64,000 nt of DNA from Saccharothrix luteola (GTDB lineage: Bacteria > Actinomycetota > Actinomycetes > Mycobacteriales > Pseudonocardiaceae): the NCBI RefSeq assembly GCF_020859565.1, contig NZ_JAJHUO010000001.1, positions 105,014 to 169,013 of the forward strand, read 5' to 3'. Position numbers and translations under genes: made by a program. The notes under the pieces are model-generated. The model did not search any database and was not told the origin of the DNA. It saw nothing but the letters and a program-made list of their open reading frames with translations. Below are positions 28,335 through 36,404 of the stretch, piece by piece; position 1 is the first letter of the stretch, and the number at the start of each line of letters is the position of its first letter.

Positions 28335-28651
28335 GGTCGGTCCTCTCGAATCGGCAGAACGCCCCTGCGGTCGCGACAGCGGGAAGGCCGGCAAACCCGT
28401 ACAGCAGAGTCGTCCGAAACTACAGGCCGGTAAGGGACCAGGATTGGCGAGTTCCCGCCAAACACGGCCGACCTCACCTGCCACTCCCGCCGACGCGCCA
28501 CGCCACCGACCTGTCCGGCTCGACGAGAAGAACCCCTGCCGCCTCCGAGTGGCGAAGAGGGGTCGGATCGGGCGCCCGTGGTGGGGACCGGACATCGGTG
28601 GGCGCTCACCGGTCCTGGCCCCGAGGTGCAGCCGCACCTGCCGGCCGAGGG

Positions 28652-29371
28652 TCAGCCTCGGCGGCCGGCCAGGCCGTCCAGCACGCGTTCGAGCCCGTAG
28701 CGGAACGCGTCGCCGCGCGACTCCTCCGCCGGCACCTCCGCCGCCGTCGCCAGGGCGTGCAGGCGCGGGTAGGGCTTCGTCGCCTCGACCAACGCCGGGC
28801 GGAGCTGTCGCACCCACTCCTGCTCGCCGCGCCCGCTCCGGGCCAGCGCGGTCAGCCACGCCGCCTCCGTGGTCGCCGTGCCGATCACGTACGCCATCAC
28901 GGTGCTCAGCGCCCGGTCCGCCTCGGGCAGCGCGAAGCCGGCCGCTTCGAACAGGGCCAGCATCCGCTCGTTGAGGCGCATCACGTTCGGCCCCAGGTAC
29001 GCCAGCCCGGCCTGACCCAGCACCGACGCGATCCACGGGTGCCGCACCAGCACCGTCCGCGCGCTCTCGGCGCAGGTCGTCACCGCGGTCCGCCAGTCGT
29101 CACCCGGGGCGTCGGGAACCTCGATCTGGCCGTAGACCTCGTCGACGACGAGTTCGAGCAACTCGTCCTTGTTGGCCACGTGCCGGTACAGCGATGTCGC
29201 GCCGGCGTCGAGGCGCGCGCCGAGCTTGCGCATGCTCAAGGCTTCGAGGCCATCGGTGTCCAGCAGGTCGAGGGCCTCGGCCACGATCTGCGCGCGGCTC
29301 AGCGCGGGCTGGTCCCGTCGTCGTTGCGGACGCGTCCACACCGACGCCACGCGCTGCTCCTCGGCCGGCAT
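28652..29371 (-). CDS. TetR-family transcriptional regulator
   Basis: 239 residues from the ATG at 29371 with GAGAGGAGG four bases upstream. The N-terminal helix-turn-helix is standard (ALSRAQIVAEALDLLDTDGL, ALSMRKLGARLDAGATSLYR with HVANKDELLELV), and the C-terminal part (WRTAVTTCAESARTVLVRHP, ALSTVMAYVIGTATTEAAW) matches the TetR C-terminal ligand-binding family. It is divergent from the serine hydrolase gene at 29489, and the 117-base gap contains a large palindrome that is the likely operator. It probably represses itself and the hydrolase until a small ligand binds. Confidence 0.92.
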   Translation of the reverse strand: MPAEEQRVASVWTRPQRRRDQPALSRAQIVAEALDLLDTDGLEALSMRKLGARLDAGATSLYRHVANKDELLELVVDEVYGQIEVPDAPGDDWRTAVTTCAESARTVLVRHPWIASVLGQAGLAYLGPNVMRLNERMLALFEAAGFALPEADRALSTVMAYVIGTATTEAAWLTALARSGRGEQEWVRQLRPALVEATKPYPRLHALATAAEVPAEESRGDAFRYGLERVLDGLAGRRG

Positions 29372-29417
29372 CGGGCCTCCTCTCGTGACCCGAACCCTAA
29401 CGCACGATGTGCGCGTG

Positions 29418-29472
29418 TTGCGTACAAAGAACACGTCTGCGTACAGTGTTCGCATATCCGGAACACCGTACG
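29418..29472 (+). promoter_or_regulatory. Promoter and TetR operator of the serine hydrolase gene
   Basis: A sigma-70-like promoter TTGCGT (29418-29423), 18-base spacer, TACAGT (29442-29447) points to the hydrolase. Overlapping and following its -10 is an imperfect palindrome CGTACAGTGTTC (29440-29451), 9-base spacer, GAACACCGTACG (29461-29472), 11 of 12 positions paired. A binding protein here would block the -10 region and the start site, as expected for the divergent TetR protein. A shorter GTGTT/AACAC repeat lies just upstream (29415-29434). Confidence 0.65.
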
Positions 29473-29488
29473 CAGGAGGCGAACCCTG

Positions 29489-30865
29489 ATGGCTTTCGAC
29501 CACGCCCACTGGCAGCGTCGGTTCGATGAACTGCGCGCCGCGCACCGCGTCCCGGGCGCCGCCCTCGCCGTGCTCGTCGACGGTGAGCTGCACGAACTCG
29601 CCACCGGCGTCCTGCACCGCGGCACCGGTGTGGCGGTGACGACCGACTCGGTGTTCCAGGTCGGCTCGATCACCAAGATCCACACCGCGACGCTGGTGAT
29701 GCAGCTCGCCGAGGAGGGCGCACTCGACCTCGACGCGCCGGTCCGCGACGTGCTGCCCGACTTCGAGGTGGCCGACCCGGAGGCCTCGAAGACGATCACC
29801 GCCCGGCAACTGCTGTCCCACACGAGCGGCCTGACCTGCGACTTCACCCACGACACCGGACGCGGCGACGACTGCCTCGCCGCCTACGTCGACGCCGCCC
29901 GCGACGTGCCCCTCGACTGTCCACCCGGGACGGCGATCTCCTACAGCAGCGTCGGCTACAACGTGCTCGGCCGGATCGTCGAGGTGCTCACCGGCCAGAC
30001 CTGGGACGCGGCCCTGGCCGACCGGCTCTGCGCACCCCTCGGCCTCACGCACACCGTGACGCTGCCCGAGGACGTGCTCCGCTTCCGCGCGGCGATGGGC
30101 CACCTCGGGGAGGCCGGCGCAGATCCCGAGCCGGCGCCGGTCTGGAACCCGCTGCCGCGCTCGGCCGGGCCGTACGGCGGGGTCCTGTGCGCGACCGCGG
30201 GCGACGTCCTCCGCCTCGCCCGGATGCACCTCGACGGCGGGATCGCGGCGGACGGCACCAGGGTGCTGCGCGAGGAGACCGCGGCGGCGATGCGGCGCCG
30301 CGAGGTCGACTGCCCCGACAAGTGGACCGTCGACTCCGACGGCTGGGGCCTCGGCTGGACGCTCTACGACTGGGACGGCACCCACGGCTTCGGTCACGAC
30401 GGCGCGACGATCGGCCAGTACGGCTTCCTGCGGGTAGCCCCGGAAGCCGGGGTGGCCGTCGTGCTGCTGACCAACGGCGGCGGCGCCCGGCGGTTCTGCT
30501 CCGACCTCCTGCGCGACCTGCTCGGGGAACTGGCCGGCATCCGGCTGCCCGAGCCGTTCGGCCCGCCCGCGCGGCCGGTGGCGATCGGACTCGGCGACCG
30601 CGCGGGCACCTACCGGCGGGAAGGCGTCGAGATCACCGTCTGGGAGCACGACGGCCTTCCGCGCCTGCGCTACGCGTTCGTCGACGGCATGGCGGGTCTC
30701 GCCCCGCCGATCGAGTCGGACCTGGTCCCGGTGTCGGAGGCGGTGTTCGCCGGCCGCGCCGACGGCGCCTTCAGCGACGACTGGATGCCGGTCGTGTTCT
30801 CGACCCTCACCGACGGCACCGGCTGCGTCTACGTCGGCATGCGCGCGACACCGAAGACCGGCTGA
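29489..30865 (+). CDS. Beta-lactamase-fold serine hydrolase (S12 family)
   Basis: 458 residues from the ATG at 29489 with GCAGGAGG upstream. No signal peptide, so probably cytoplasmic. Class C beta-lactamase / D-aminopeptidase fold: nucleophile in SITK (VFQVGSITKIHTATLVMQL), tyrosine motif YSSVGYN where most relatives have YSN, and HDG (GHDGATIGQYG) at the KTG position. Typical SHTSGL and SAGPYGGVLCATAGDVLRLA segments are present, followed by an extra C-terminal beta domain. Family members are esterases, peptidases or lactamases, so the substrate is unknown. The divergent TetR gene and the operator suggest induction by a compound this enzyme may act on. Confidence 0.88.
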   Translation: MAFDHAHWQRRFDELRAAHRVPGAALAVLVDGELHELATGVLHRGTGVAVTTDSVFQVGSITKIHTATLVMQLAEEGALDLDAPVRDVLPDFEVADPEASKTITARQLLSHTSGLTCDFTHDTGRGDDCLAAYVDAARDVPLDCPPGTAISYSSVGYNVLGRIVEVLTGQTWDAALADRLCAPLGLTHTVTLPEDVLRFRAAMGHLGEAGADPEPAPVWNPLPRSAGPYGGVLCATAGDVLRLARMHLDGGIAADGTRVLREETAAAMRRREVDCPDKWTVDSDGWGLGWTLYDWDGTHGFGHDGATIGQYGFLRVAPEAGVAVVLLTNGGGARRFCSDLLRDLLGELAGIRLPEPFGPPARPVAIGLGDRAGTYRREGVEITVWEHDGLPRLRYAFVDGMAGLAPPIESDLVPVSEAVFAGRADGAFSDDWMPVVFSTLTDGTGCVYVGMRATPKTG

Positions 30866-31349
30866 CCGGGTCGACCTCGGCTCACCTCCAGGACCAGACG
30901 CCGGGCGTCGGCGAGGTCTGTCCCTCGCTGATCGTCTGTCTTCGCCGCTGAGCGAGGAGAACGAGTCCGGTCGGACCAGCAGTGCTCACGTGCAGCTCCG
31001 GACGTGACCGGTCAGAGCGGGGTGTCGATGAGGAGGTCGAACCACGCGACGAACCGCTTGCCCGCGTTGACGAGCTTCGTGCGGTTGGACCGCATGAACG
31101 TGGTGATGCCGTCATCGGCGTTGCCTCCACCCTTCACGTGATCGGGTACTTCTCGTCCATCCCGTCGGCGCCGTCTCCACGATTCGACCGGATCCGGGGA
31201 ACGAGGTGGCCGCCGGACTGGTCGTGACCGCCGGCGCGGCAGCGGTACGCGCGCCGACACGGTCACGCCCTGCCGCCGGTTCGCCCACCGCGGCCGACGA
31301 AGCGCGTCGCGGGGCACCGAGAACCGGCTCTCTTACCCGGTCGTGGTGC
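30866..31349. other. Intergenic region with a possible gene tail
   Basis: About 480 bases between convergent genes. On the minus strand a piece ending at a stop at 31012 reads TTFMRSNRTKLVNAGKRFVA and WFDLLIDTPL; it looks like the C-terminus of a lost protein but I recognise no family, and upstream the frame becomes Arg-rich and non-coding. No hairpin or RNA was recognised. Confidence 0.35.
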
Positions 31350-32510
31350 TCAGGTGGTGACGCCGCTGAGTTCGTTCGGCTTCTGGGCCAGCGACGCGCT
31401 CGCCGTGATCGTGCCGGCGGCGAGGTCGATCCGGTGCAGCTGCTGCTTGTTCGGGTCCGACACGTAGACGGTGCCGCCCCTGACGAAGATCGCGGGCCTC
31501 GGCTGCTGCCACTCCAGGGGTTCCTGCCAGGTGTCCGTCACCGGGATGGTGCGGGTGACCTCGGCCTTGACGGGGTCGATCACGTGGATCTTGCCGTCGG
31601 TGCCGAGCACCAGCGCTTCACCCTGGGGACCGCGGGCCAGCGAGCGGAAGGTGTAGCCGGCGCCGAGGTCGACGAGCTTGAGCGTGCCGGTGGTGGTGTC
31701 GATCAGCGAGATCTGCGTGGGGCGTTCCAGCTCGGCGTCGGCGTCCTGCTTGTAGTCGCCGAGGACGATCGGTGAGTGGTCGCTGCCGGCCTGATTGCCG
31801 ATCCGGCCGTACTCCGTGGGGCTCTTCACCTTGGTGATCGCGCCGTTGCGGTAGATCAGCACCCCGTTCTGGCAGCCGATGACAACGACCTCGTCCTTCG
31901 CGGTCGCCTCGCCGTGGACGCCGGGGCAGTCCTCGTTGCGGGTGATCTCCTCGCGGTTGGAGTCGAGGACCTGGATGCCGACGCGCTTGTCCTTGTTGCC
32001 GAGGGTGGAGATCAGTTCGCCGTTGGCCAGCTCGATCGCGACGCCGTGGTGCGGTTCGGGAGCTTTGTAGGTCTCGACCTTGCGCTCCGAGCTGTCCAGC
32101 GTGGCTGGATCCACGATCCGGACCTCGCCGGTCGCGTCGGTGAACAGCACGGTGCGCCCGGCGTGCCGGACGACGTGGCCCGGCTCGGCGCCGGGGAACT
32201 CGATGTCGGTCAGCTCGCCGCGGGCGGCGTCGAGCACCCGGAACCCGTTCGACGTCGACACCACCAGGTGCTTGTCGTCGCCCGCGGGGTTGAGCCGGTT
32301 GAAGCCCGCCAGCTTGACGTCGGCCTTGACCTCCAGCGTCTTGCCGTCCAGCACGTAGATCCCGCCGTCATAGGTGACGGCGACCGGTTCGGCCACCGAG
32401 CCGCCCGAAGCGGGCTGCCGCGCCTGCCCCGCGCCGCACCCGGCCAGGACCAGCGTCGAGGCCACTGTGGACACCACGGCTGCCGTCCACGTTCGCGACC
32501 AGCTCTTCAT
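31350..32510 (-). CDS. aztD: AztD-like periplasmic zinc chaperone, lipoprotein beta-propeller
   Basis: 386 residues from the ATG at 32510, chosen because it gives a clean lipoprotein signal (MKSWSRTWTAAVVSTVASTL, lipobox LAGC); an ATG at 32552 overlapping the aztC stop is the alternative. The mature protein is a predicted propeller (GGIYVLDGKTLEVKADVKL, VRIVDPATLDSSERKVE, GKIHVIDPVKAEVTRTIPV) with HHGVAIELANGELIS, CPGVHGEA and VIGCQNGVLIY, as in AztD proteins that hand zinc to AztC. Last gene of the aztB-aztC-aztD operon under the Zur-type box at 35461. Confidence 0.82.
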   Translation of the reverse strand: MKSWSRTWTAAVVSTVASTLVLAGCGAGQARQPASGGSVAEPVAVTYDGGIYVLDGKTLEVKADVKLAGFNRLNPAGDDKHLVVSTSNGFRVLDAARGELTDIEFPGAEPGHVVRHAGRTVLFTDATGEVRIVDPATLDSSERKVETYKAPEPHHGVAIELANGELISTLGNKDKRVGIQVLDSNREEITRNEDCPGVHGEATAKDEVVVIGCQNGVLIYRNGAITKVKSPTEYGRIGNQAGSDHSPIVLGDYKQDADAELERPTQISLIDTTTGTLKLVDLGAGYTFRSLARGPQGEALVLGTDGKIHVIDPVKAEVTRTIPVTDTWQEPLEWQQPRPAIFVRGGTVYVSDPNKQQLHRIDLAAGTITASASLAQKPNELSGVTT

Positions 32511-32544
32511 CTGCTTCTCAACCTTCTCTTCACTCGGTGTCGGG

Positions 32545-33453
32545 TCAGTCATCGGTGAGGCCGCGCACGATGGCCTCGGTGTTGGCGCGCGTCATCTCCA
32601 GGTAGGTCGCGGCTCCGCCGCCGGCCGCGGTGAGCGACTCCGAGTACAGGGGGATGACCTCGACGTGCACGCCGGCCTGTTCGGCGAGCACGCGGGCCAG
32701 GCGGTCGGGTTGCGAGGAGTCGGCGAAGATCGCTCCGACACCTGCCGTGCGGACGGCTTCCGCGAGCGAGGCCAGGTCGGACGCGCTGGGCGAGGCGAGC
32801 GTCGTGCCGCTGGGGATCACGGCACCGACGATCCGGAAGTCGAAGCGCTGGGCCAGGTAGCCGAAGACGTGGTGGTTGGTGACGAGCTTGCGGCGCTGCG
32901 CCGGGATGGCCGCGAACCGTTCACCCGTCCAACTGTCGAGCTCGTCGATCTCGGCGAGGTAGCGCGCGGTGTTGGCCCTGACGGCGTCGGCGTCGATGCC
33001 GTCGACGTGCTCGATGACGCGCTCGCCGATCACCTCGACCGCTCTGCGCACGCGCTTCGGGTCCGTCCAGAAGTGCGGATCCGGCCGGCCGGCCACGTCA
33101 TCGGCGGTGTAGCGGATCGGGTCGACCTGGTCGCCGACAGCCAAGGTCGGCACGTCGGCCTGCTCGGCCGCGTGGACGTGCCGGAGCACGCCCTCCTCCA
33201 GTCCGAGTCCGTTGTAGACGACGAGCGCGGCGCTCTCCAACCGGGCCGATTCCTGCGCGGAGATCGCGAACGAGTGGGGGTCGGCGTCCGGTTTCATCAG
33301 CACCGTGACCGGGGCCGCGTCGCCGACGACGTTCCGCGTGATGTCGCCGAGGATGTTGGTGGTGACCACGATCCCGTTGCGCCGTCCGTGTGCGCTGCCG
33401 CACCCGGCGAGCACCAGCAGGAGGGCGCAGGTCACCGCGAGGAGTCGCTTCAC
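32545..33453 (-). CDS. aztC: Zinc ABC transporter substrate-binding lipoprotein AztC
   Basis: 302 residues; its start overlaps the upstream gene's stop by four bases. Signal and lipobox (MKRLLAVTCALLLVLAGCGS). Cluster A-I metal-binding fold: VVTTNILGDITRNVVGD at the N-terminus, the first metal His in DADPHSFAIS, His in DPHFWTDPKRV, LVTNHHVFGYLAQRF and the closing Asp in IFADSSQPDRLARVL, the usual set of Zn ligands. It captures zinc outside the membrane and delivers it to the permease. Unlike ZnuA, there is no long His-rich loop; AztD may replace that loop as the zinc donor. Confidence 0.88.
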   Translation of the reverse strand: MKRLLAVTCALLLVLAGCGSAHGRRNGIVVTTNILGDITRNVVGDAAPVTVLMKPDADPHSFAISAQESARLESAALVVYNGLGLEEGVLRHVHAAEQADVPTLAVGDQVDPIRYTADDVAGRPDPHFWTDPKRVRRAVEVIGERVIEHVDGIDADAVRANTARYLAEIDELDSWTGERFAAIPAQRRKLVTNHHVFGYLAQRFDFRIVGAVIPSGTTLASPSASDLASLAEAVRTAGVGAIFADSSQPDRLARVLAEQAGVHVEVIPLYSESLTAAGGGAATYLEMTRANTEAIVRGLTDD

Positions 33454-35444
33454 CGTCCGGTCTCCACCATGTGCGCCGGCTCGATCTCCAGCCGGATGGT
33501 CCTGGCGACCCGCAGGTCGTCGTTGTAGTCGATCTCGTGGACGGCCCGCGCGCGAGCGTCGTTGACGTAGGCGCGGTTCGGGTCGACCTCGATCACCGGT
33601 GGCGCATCACCGTCGGGGACGGGCTCGCCGAGAACCTGGCGTTGTGCGATCTGCCTGCCGGTCCTGGTGTCGTAGGAGTGCAGGACGCCGTCCGCGGTCA
33701 GCGTCAGCAGCGGTCCCCCCTCGCCGACCGCGTTCACGGCGGTGACAGGTCCGGTCTCGACCAGCGTCCACTTCTTCGCCCGCACGTCCAGCGACCAGAC
33801 GCCCGGGTGCCCGGCGTTGGCGGCGAGCGTCGTGCTGCCGGGCCGGTGCCTGAACTCGACGGCGCGCTCGGCCTCGGGCACCGCACGGGGATACGGGATC
33901 GCCTCGCCCGCGAAGGAGCCGTCCTTCCCGCTCACCACGAGCGCCCCGTCGGCGCAACCGAAGACGACGCCCCGCCGGGTCACCGCCTGGCCGCGCGGGC
34001 TCTGGCACGCCTGCTCGATCGTCGTCACGTCCTTGCCGTCCCTGGTCTTGACCGTCACGCGATCGGATCCCGCGACCAGCAGGTGCTCGGCGTACGGCAC
34101 CGCGACCCCGCTCTTGAGCTCGCCGCGCGCGGTCACCGCGCCGGTGTCGAGGCCCTGCCGGTCCAGCAGGGTCGTGTCGCCACGGTCGAACGCCACGGCC
34201 GTGACGGTGGGGTCGCTGTCCGCGTTCACCACCCCGTTCCCCGCGACCGAACCGACGTCCCTGGCCTGAGCGCGGTAGTAGTGCACGTGGTCGCCGTGAT
34301 CGACCATCCAGGCACCGCTGTCGACGATGCGCACCGATCCCCTACCGGTGACGTACGCGAATCGGCCGTCGCCGGTGATCGCCCGGACGCCGTCCACCCG
34401 GCCGACCTCGGTGACTTCCTCCGTGATCAGGTCGACGACCCGCACCGCCCCGGTGCGCCCGTCGGCAACGACCAGCCGGGACTGCGCCTCCCCCGTCTCC
34501 TCCGCACCCTCGACGTAACCGTGCGGCACCTCCTCTTGCACGCGCTCCGTGCCACAACCGGCCAGCGGCAGCACCATGACCACCGCGGCGATCAGCACCG
34601 CGTGCTGCCCGCCCGCGCCGGACACACGCACCCGGTCACGCACCTGGGCACCCAACGCCGCCAGGAAGAACAACGCGACGGCGACCAGCGCGATGGTCGC
34701 CCCCGCGGCGGTGCCCGCGTGCCACGAGACGAGCAGGCCGGCGACGGTGGCGGTCACACCCAGCACCGCCGCGCCGAGCATGATCGTCGGAATGCGGCTC
34801 GCCCAGTACGTCGCGGCGGCGGGTGGCGCGATGAGCAGACCGAACACGAGCAACGTGCCGACCACCTGGAACGACGCCACGATCGCCAGCGTCACCAGGC
34901 CGAGCAGCACCGCGTGCGCCAGCCGCGGGCGCATCCCCAGCGTCTGCGCCTTGCGCGGGTCGAAGGTCGACGCCACGAACGCGCGATGCCCCCACAACGC
35001 GACCGGCGCGGCGACAGCCAGGGCCACGGCGAGGTGACCGAGGTCCTGCGCGCGAACGGCGAGCACGTCGCCGAAGAGGAACGCGGTCAGGTCCACCGCG
35101 AACGACTCGGAGTGCGACACGAGGATCACGCCCAGCGCGAGCATGCCCACGAACAGCAGCCCGATGCCGGTGTCCTGCGAGAACCGCCGGGTACGTCCGA
35201 GTGCCGTCACACCGAACGCCATCGCGCCCGCGCTCGCCGCGGCACCGACGAACAGGTTGCCGCCCAACAACGACGCGATCGCAACGCCGGGCAGCATCCC
35301 GTGCGACATCGCGTCACCGAGGAACGCCATGCCGCGCAACACGACCCACGTCCCGGCAAGCGCACACAGGCACGAGACGAGCACGCCGGCCCACAACGCC
35401 CGCTGTACGAACGAAACCTCGAAGGGGGCAAGCAACCAGTCCAC
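33450..35444 (-). CDS. aztB: Zinc ABC permease AztB fused to an AztD-like beta-propeller
   Basis: 664 residues from a GTG at 35444 (VDWLLAPFEVSFVQRALWAG); the frame extends upstream across the regulatory box and is discarded. Residues 1-285 are an ABC-3 family metal permease with about eight helices (LRGMAFLGDAMSHGMLPGVA, FDPRKAQTLGMRP, LLVFGLLIAPPAAATYW). The frame continues without a stop into a lipoprotein-like signal (AVLIAAVVMVLPLAGCG) and a propeller (TGAVRVVDLITEEVTEVGRV, MVDHGDHVHYYRAQ, GVVFGCADGALVV) paralogous to AztD. Either this is a true fusion or a second protein starts at an internal GTG near 34635-34650. Homologues usually have separate genes. It forms the zinc channel with the divergently encoded ATPase. 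Confidence 0.85.
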   Translation of the reverse strand: MDWLLAPFEVSFVQRALWAGVLVSCLCALAGTWVVLRGMAFLGDAMSHGMLPGVAIASLLGGNLFVGAAASAGAMAFGVTALGRTRRFSQDTGIGLLFVGMLALGVILVSHSESFAVDLTAFLFGDVLAVRAQDLGHLAVALAVAAPVALWGHRAFVASTFDPRKAQTLGMRPRLAHAVLLGLVTLAIVASFQVVGTLLVFGLLIAPPAAATYWASRIPTIMLGAAVLGVTATVAGLLVSWHAGTAAGATIALVAVALFFLAALGAQVRDRVRVSGAGGQHAVLIAAVVMVLPLAGCGTERVQEEVPHGYVEGAEETGEAQSRLVVADGRTGAVRVVDLITEEVTEVGRVDGVRAITGDGRFAYVTGRGSVRIVDSGAWMVDHGDHVHYYRAQARDVGSVAGNGVVNADSDPTVTAVAFDRGDTTLLDRQGLDTGAVTARGELKSGVAVPYAEHLLVAGSDRVTVKTRDGKDVTTIEQACQSPRGQAVTRRGVVFGCADGALVVSGKDGSFAGEAIPYPRAVPEAERAVEFRHRPGSTTLAANAGHPGVWSLDVRAKKWTLVETGPVTAVNAVGEGGPLLTLTADGVLHSYDTRTGRQIAQRQVLGEPVPDGDAPPVIEVDPNRAYVNDARARAVHEIDYNDDLRVARTIRLEIEPAHMVETGR

Positions 35445-35459
35445 GCCGAGGACCGTATA

Positions 35460-35481
35460 TTGAAAATGAGAATCATTACAA
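35460..35481. promoter_or_regulatory. Fur/Zur-type operator between aztB and aztA
   Basis: TGAAAATGAGAATCATTACA (35461-35480) matches 15 of 19 positions of the classic GATAATGATAATCATTATC Fur-family box, with an AATGA/TCATT core. It sits between the divergent zinc genes. On the minus strand TTGTAA and TATACG with a 16-base spacer flank it, giving a start very near the aztB GTG. Zur, the zinc sensor, is the natural candidate regulator. Confidence 0.75.
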
Positions 35482-35497
35482 GAACGTGGAGGGTGTC

Positions 35498-36211
35498 GTG
35501 GCACACACGTCGGAGCAGTCCACTTCGGACCAGTCCGCCGTACGGCTTCGCGGGCTGTCGGCCGGCTATGCCCGGCACACGGTGCTGCACGAGGTGACAG
35601 CGGAGTTCCCGCGCGGCAAGGTGACGGCGGTCGTGGGCCCCAACGGCTCCGGCAAGTCCACGCTGCTCGGCGTCCTCGCCGGAGTCATCACCCCCGCGAT
35701 GGGCGACGTGGAGATCGGGACGCGGCGCCCGGCGTTCGTCGTCCAGCACAGTGCCGTCCCGACCGGACTGCCGATCACCGTGTGGGAGACCGTCGCCATG
35801 GGCAGGTGGGCGCACCGCAGCCCGTGGCAACGGCTGACCAGAAAGGACAAGGAGTTGGTCGGCGCCTGCCTGGACCGGATGGGTATCGCCGACCTCGCGC
35901 AGCGCCGGCTCAGCTCACTGTCCGGAGGGCAACGCCAGCGCGCACTCCTCGCGCAGGCGTTCGCGCAGGAGTCCGACCTGCTGCTCCTCGACGAACCCGA
36001 CGCCGGTCTCGACGCGCGGGCCCGGCGCGACATCTCCATCGCGATATCCGACGCACGGGCCAACGGCGTGACGGCCATCCACGTCACGCACGACTTGGAC
36101 GAGGCATCGCGGGCGGACCACTGCCTGGTGCTCCGGAACGGACGGCTGGTCGCCGATGGAGACCCGCACGCCGTTATCCAAGACCTCCGGGTGGAGCAGA
36201 TGCCGGCATGA
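35498..36211 (+). CDS. aztA: Zinc ABC transporter ATP-binding protein AztA
   Basis: 237 residues from a GTG at 35498 with GTGGAGGG upstream. ABC ATPase: Walker A GPNGSGKST, Q-loop in VVQHSAVPTGLP, signature LSGGQRQRALLAQAF, Walker B LLLLDEPDAGLD and switch His in HVTHDLDEA. VWETVAMGRWAHRSPWQRL is typical of metal-type ATPases. It pairs with the permease gene that starts 54 bases away on the other strand. Divergent placement away from its operon partners, with one shared operator, is notable; both directions should respond to zinc together. Confidence 0.9.
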   Translation: MAHTSEQSTSDQSAVRLRGLSAGYARHTVLHEVTAEFPRGKVTAVVGPNGSGKSTLLGVLAGVITPAMGDVEIGTRRPAFVVQHSAVPTGLPITVWETVAMGRWAHRSPWQRLTRKDKELVGACLDRMGIADLAQRRLSSLSGGQRQRALLAQAFAQESDLLLLDEPDAGLDARARRDISIAISDARANGVTAIHVTHDLDEASRADHCLVLRNGRLVADGDPHAVIQDLRVEQMPA

Positions 36212-36404
36212 GACCGACAGGACGGATGCGCACCTGGAGCTTCCAGAAGCCGTTGGCGGTCTCCGCGGACGGTTCACCGTGACGGAGGTCTGCCAGTCGG
36301 GCTCGTTGCGGTCCCGGCACCCGTGCGCACGCTCTGCCAGAACTCGCGGTTTGCCGGGTGTGGCGCGGGTCACCGGTCACACCGGTGTTCCGCTCGCCCT
36401 GATG

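Noticed and set aside
28598..29488. N-terminal extension of the serine hydrolase through the TetR gene
   Set aside because: The frame is open, but the sequence is antisense to the TetR gene and the ATG at 29489 has a proper ribosome site.
35201..35497. Upstream extension of aztA
   Set aside because: It runs antisense to aztB and across the operator; the GTG at 35498 has GGAGGG at the right distance.
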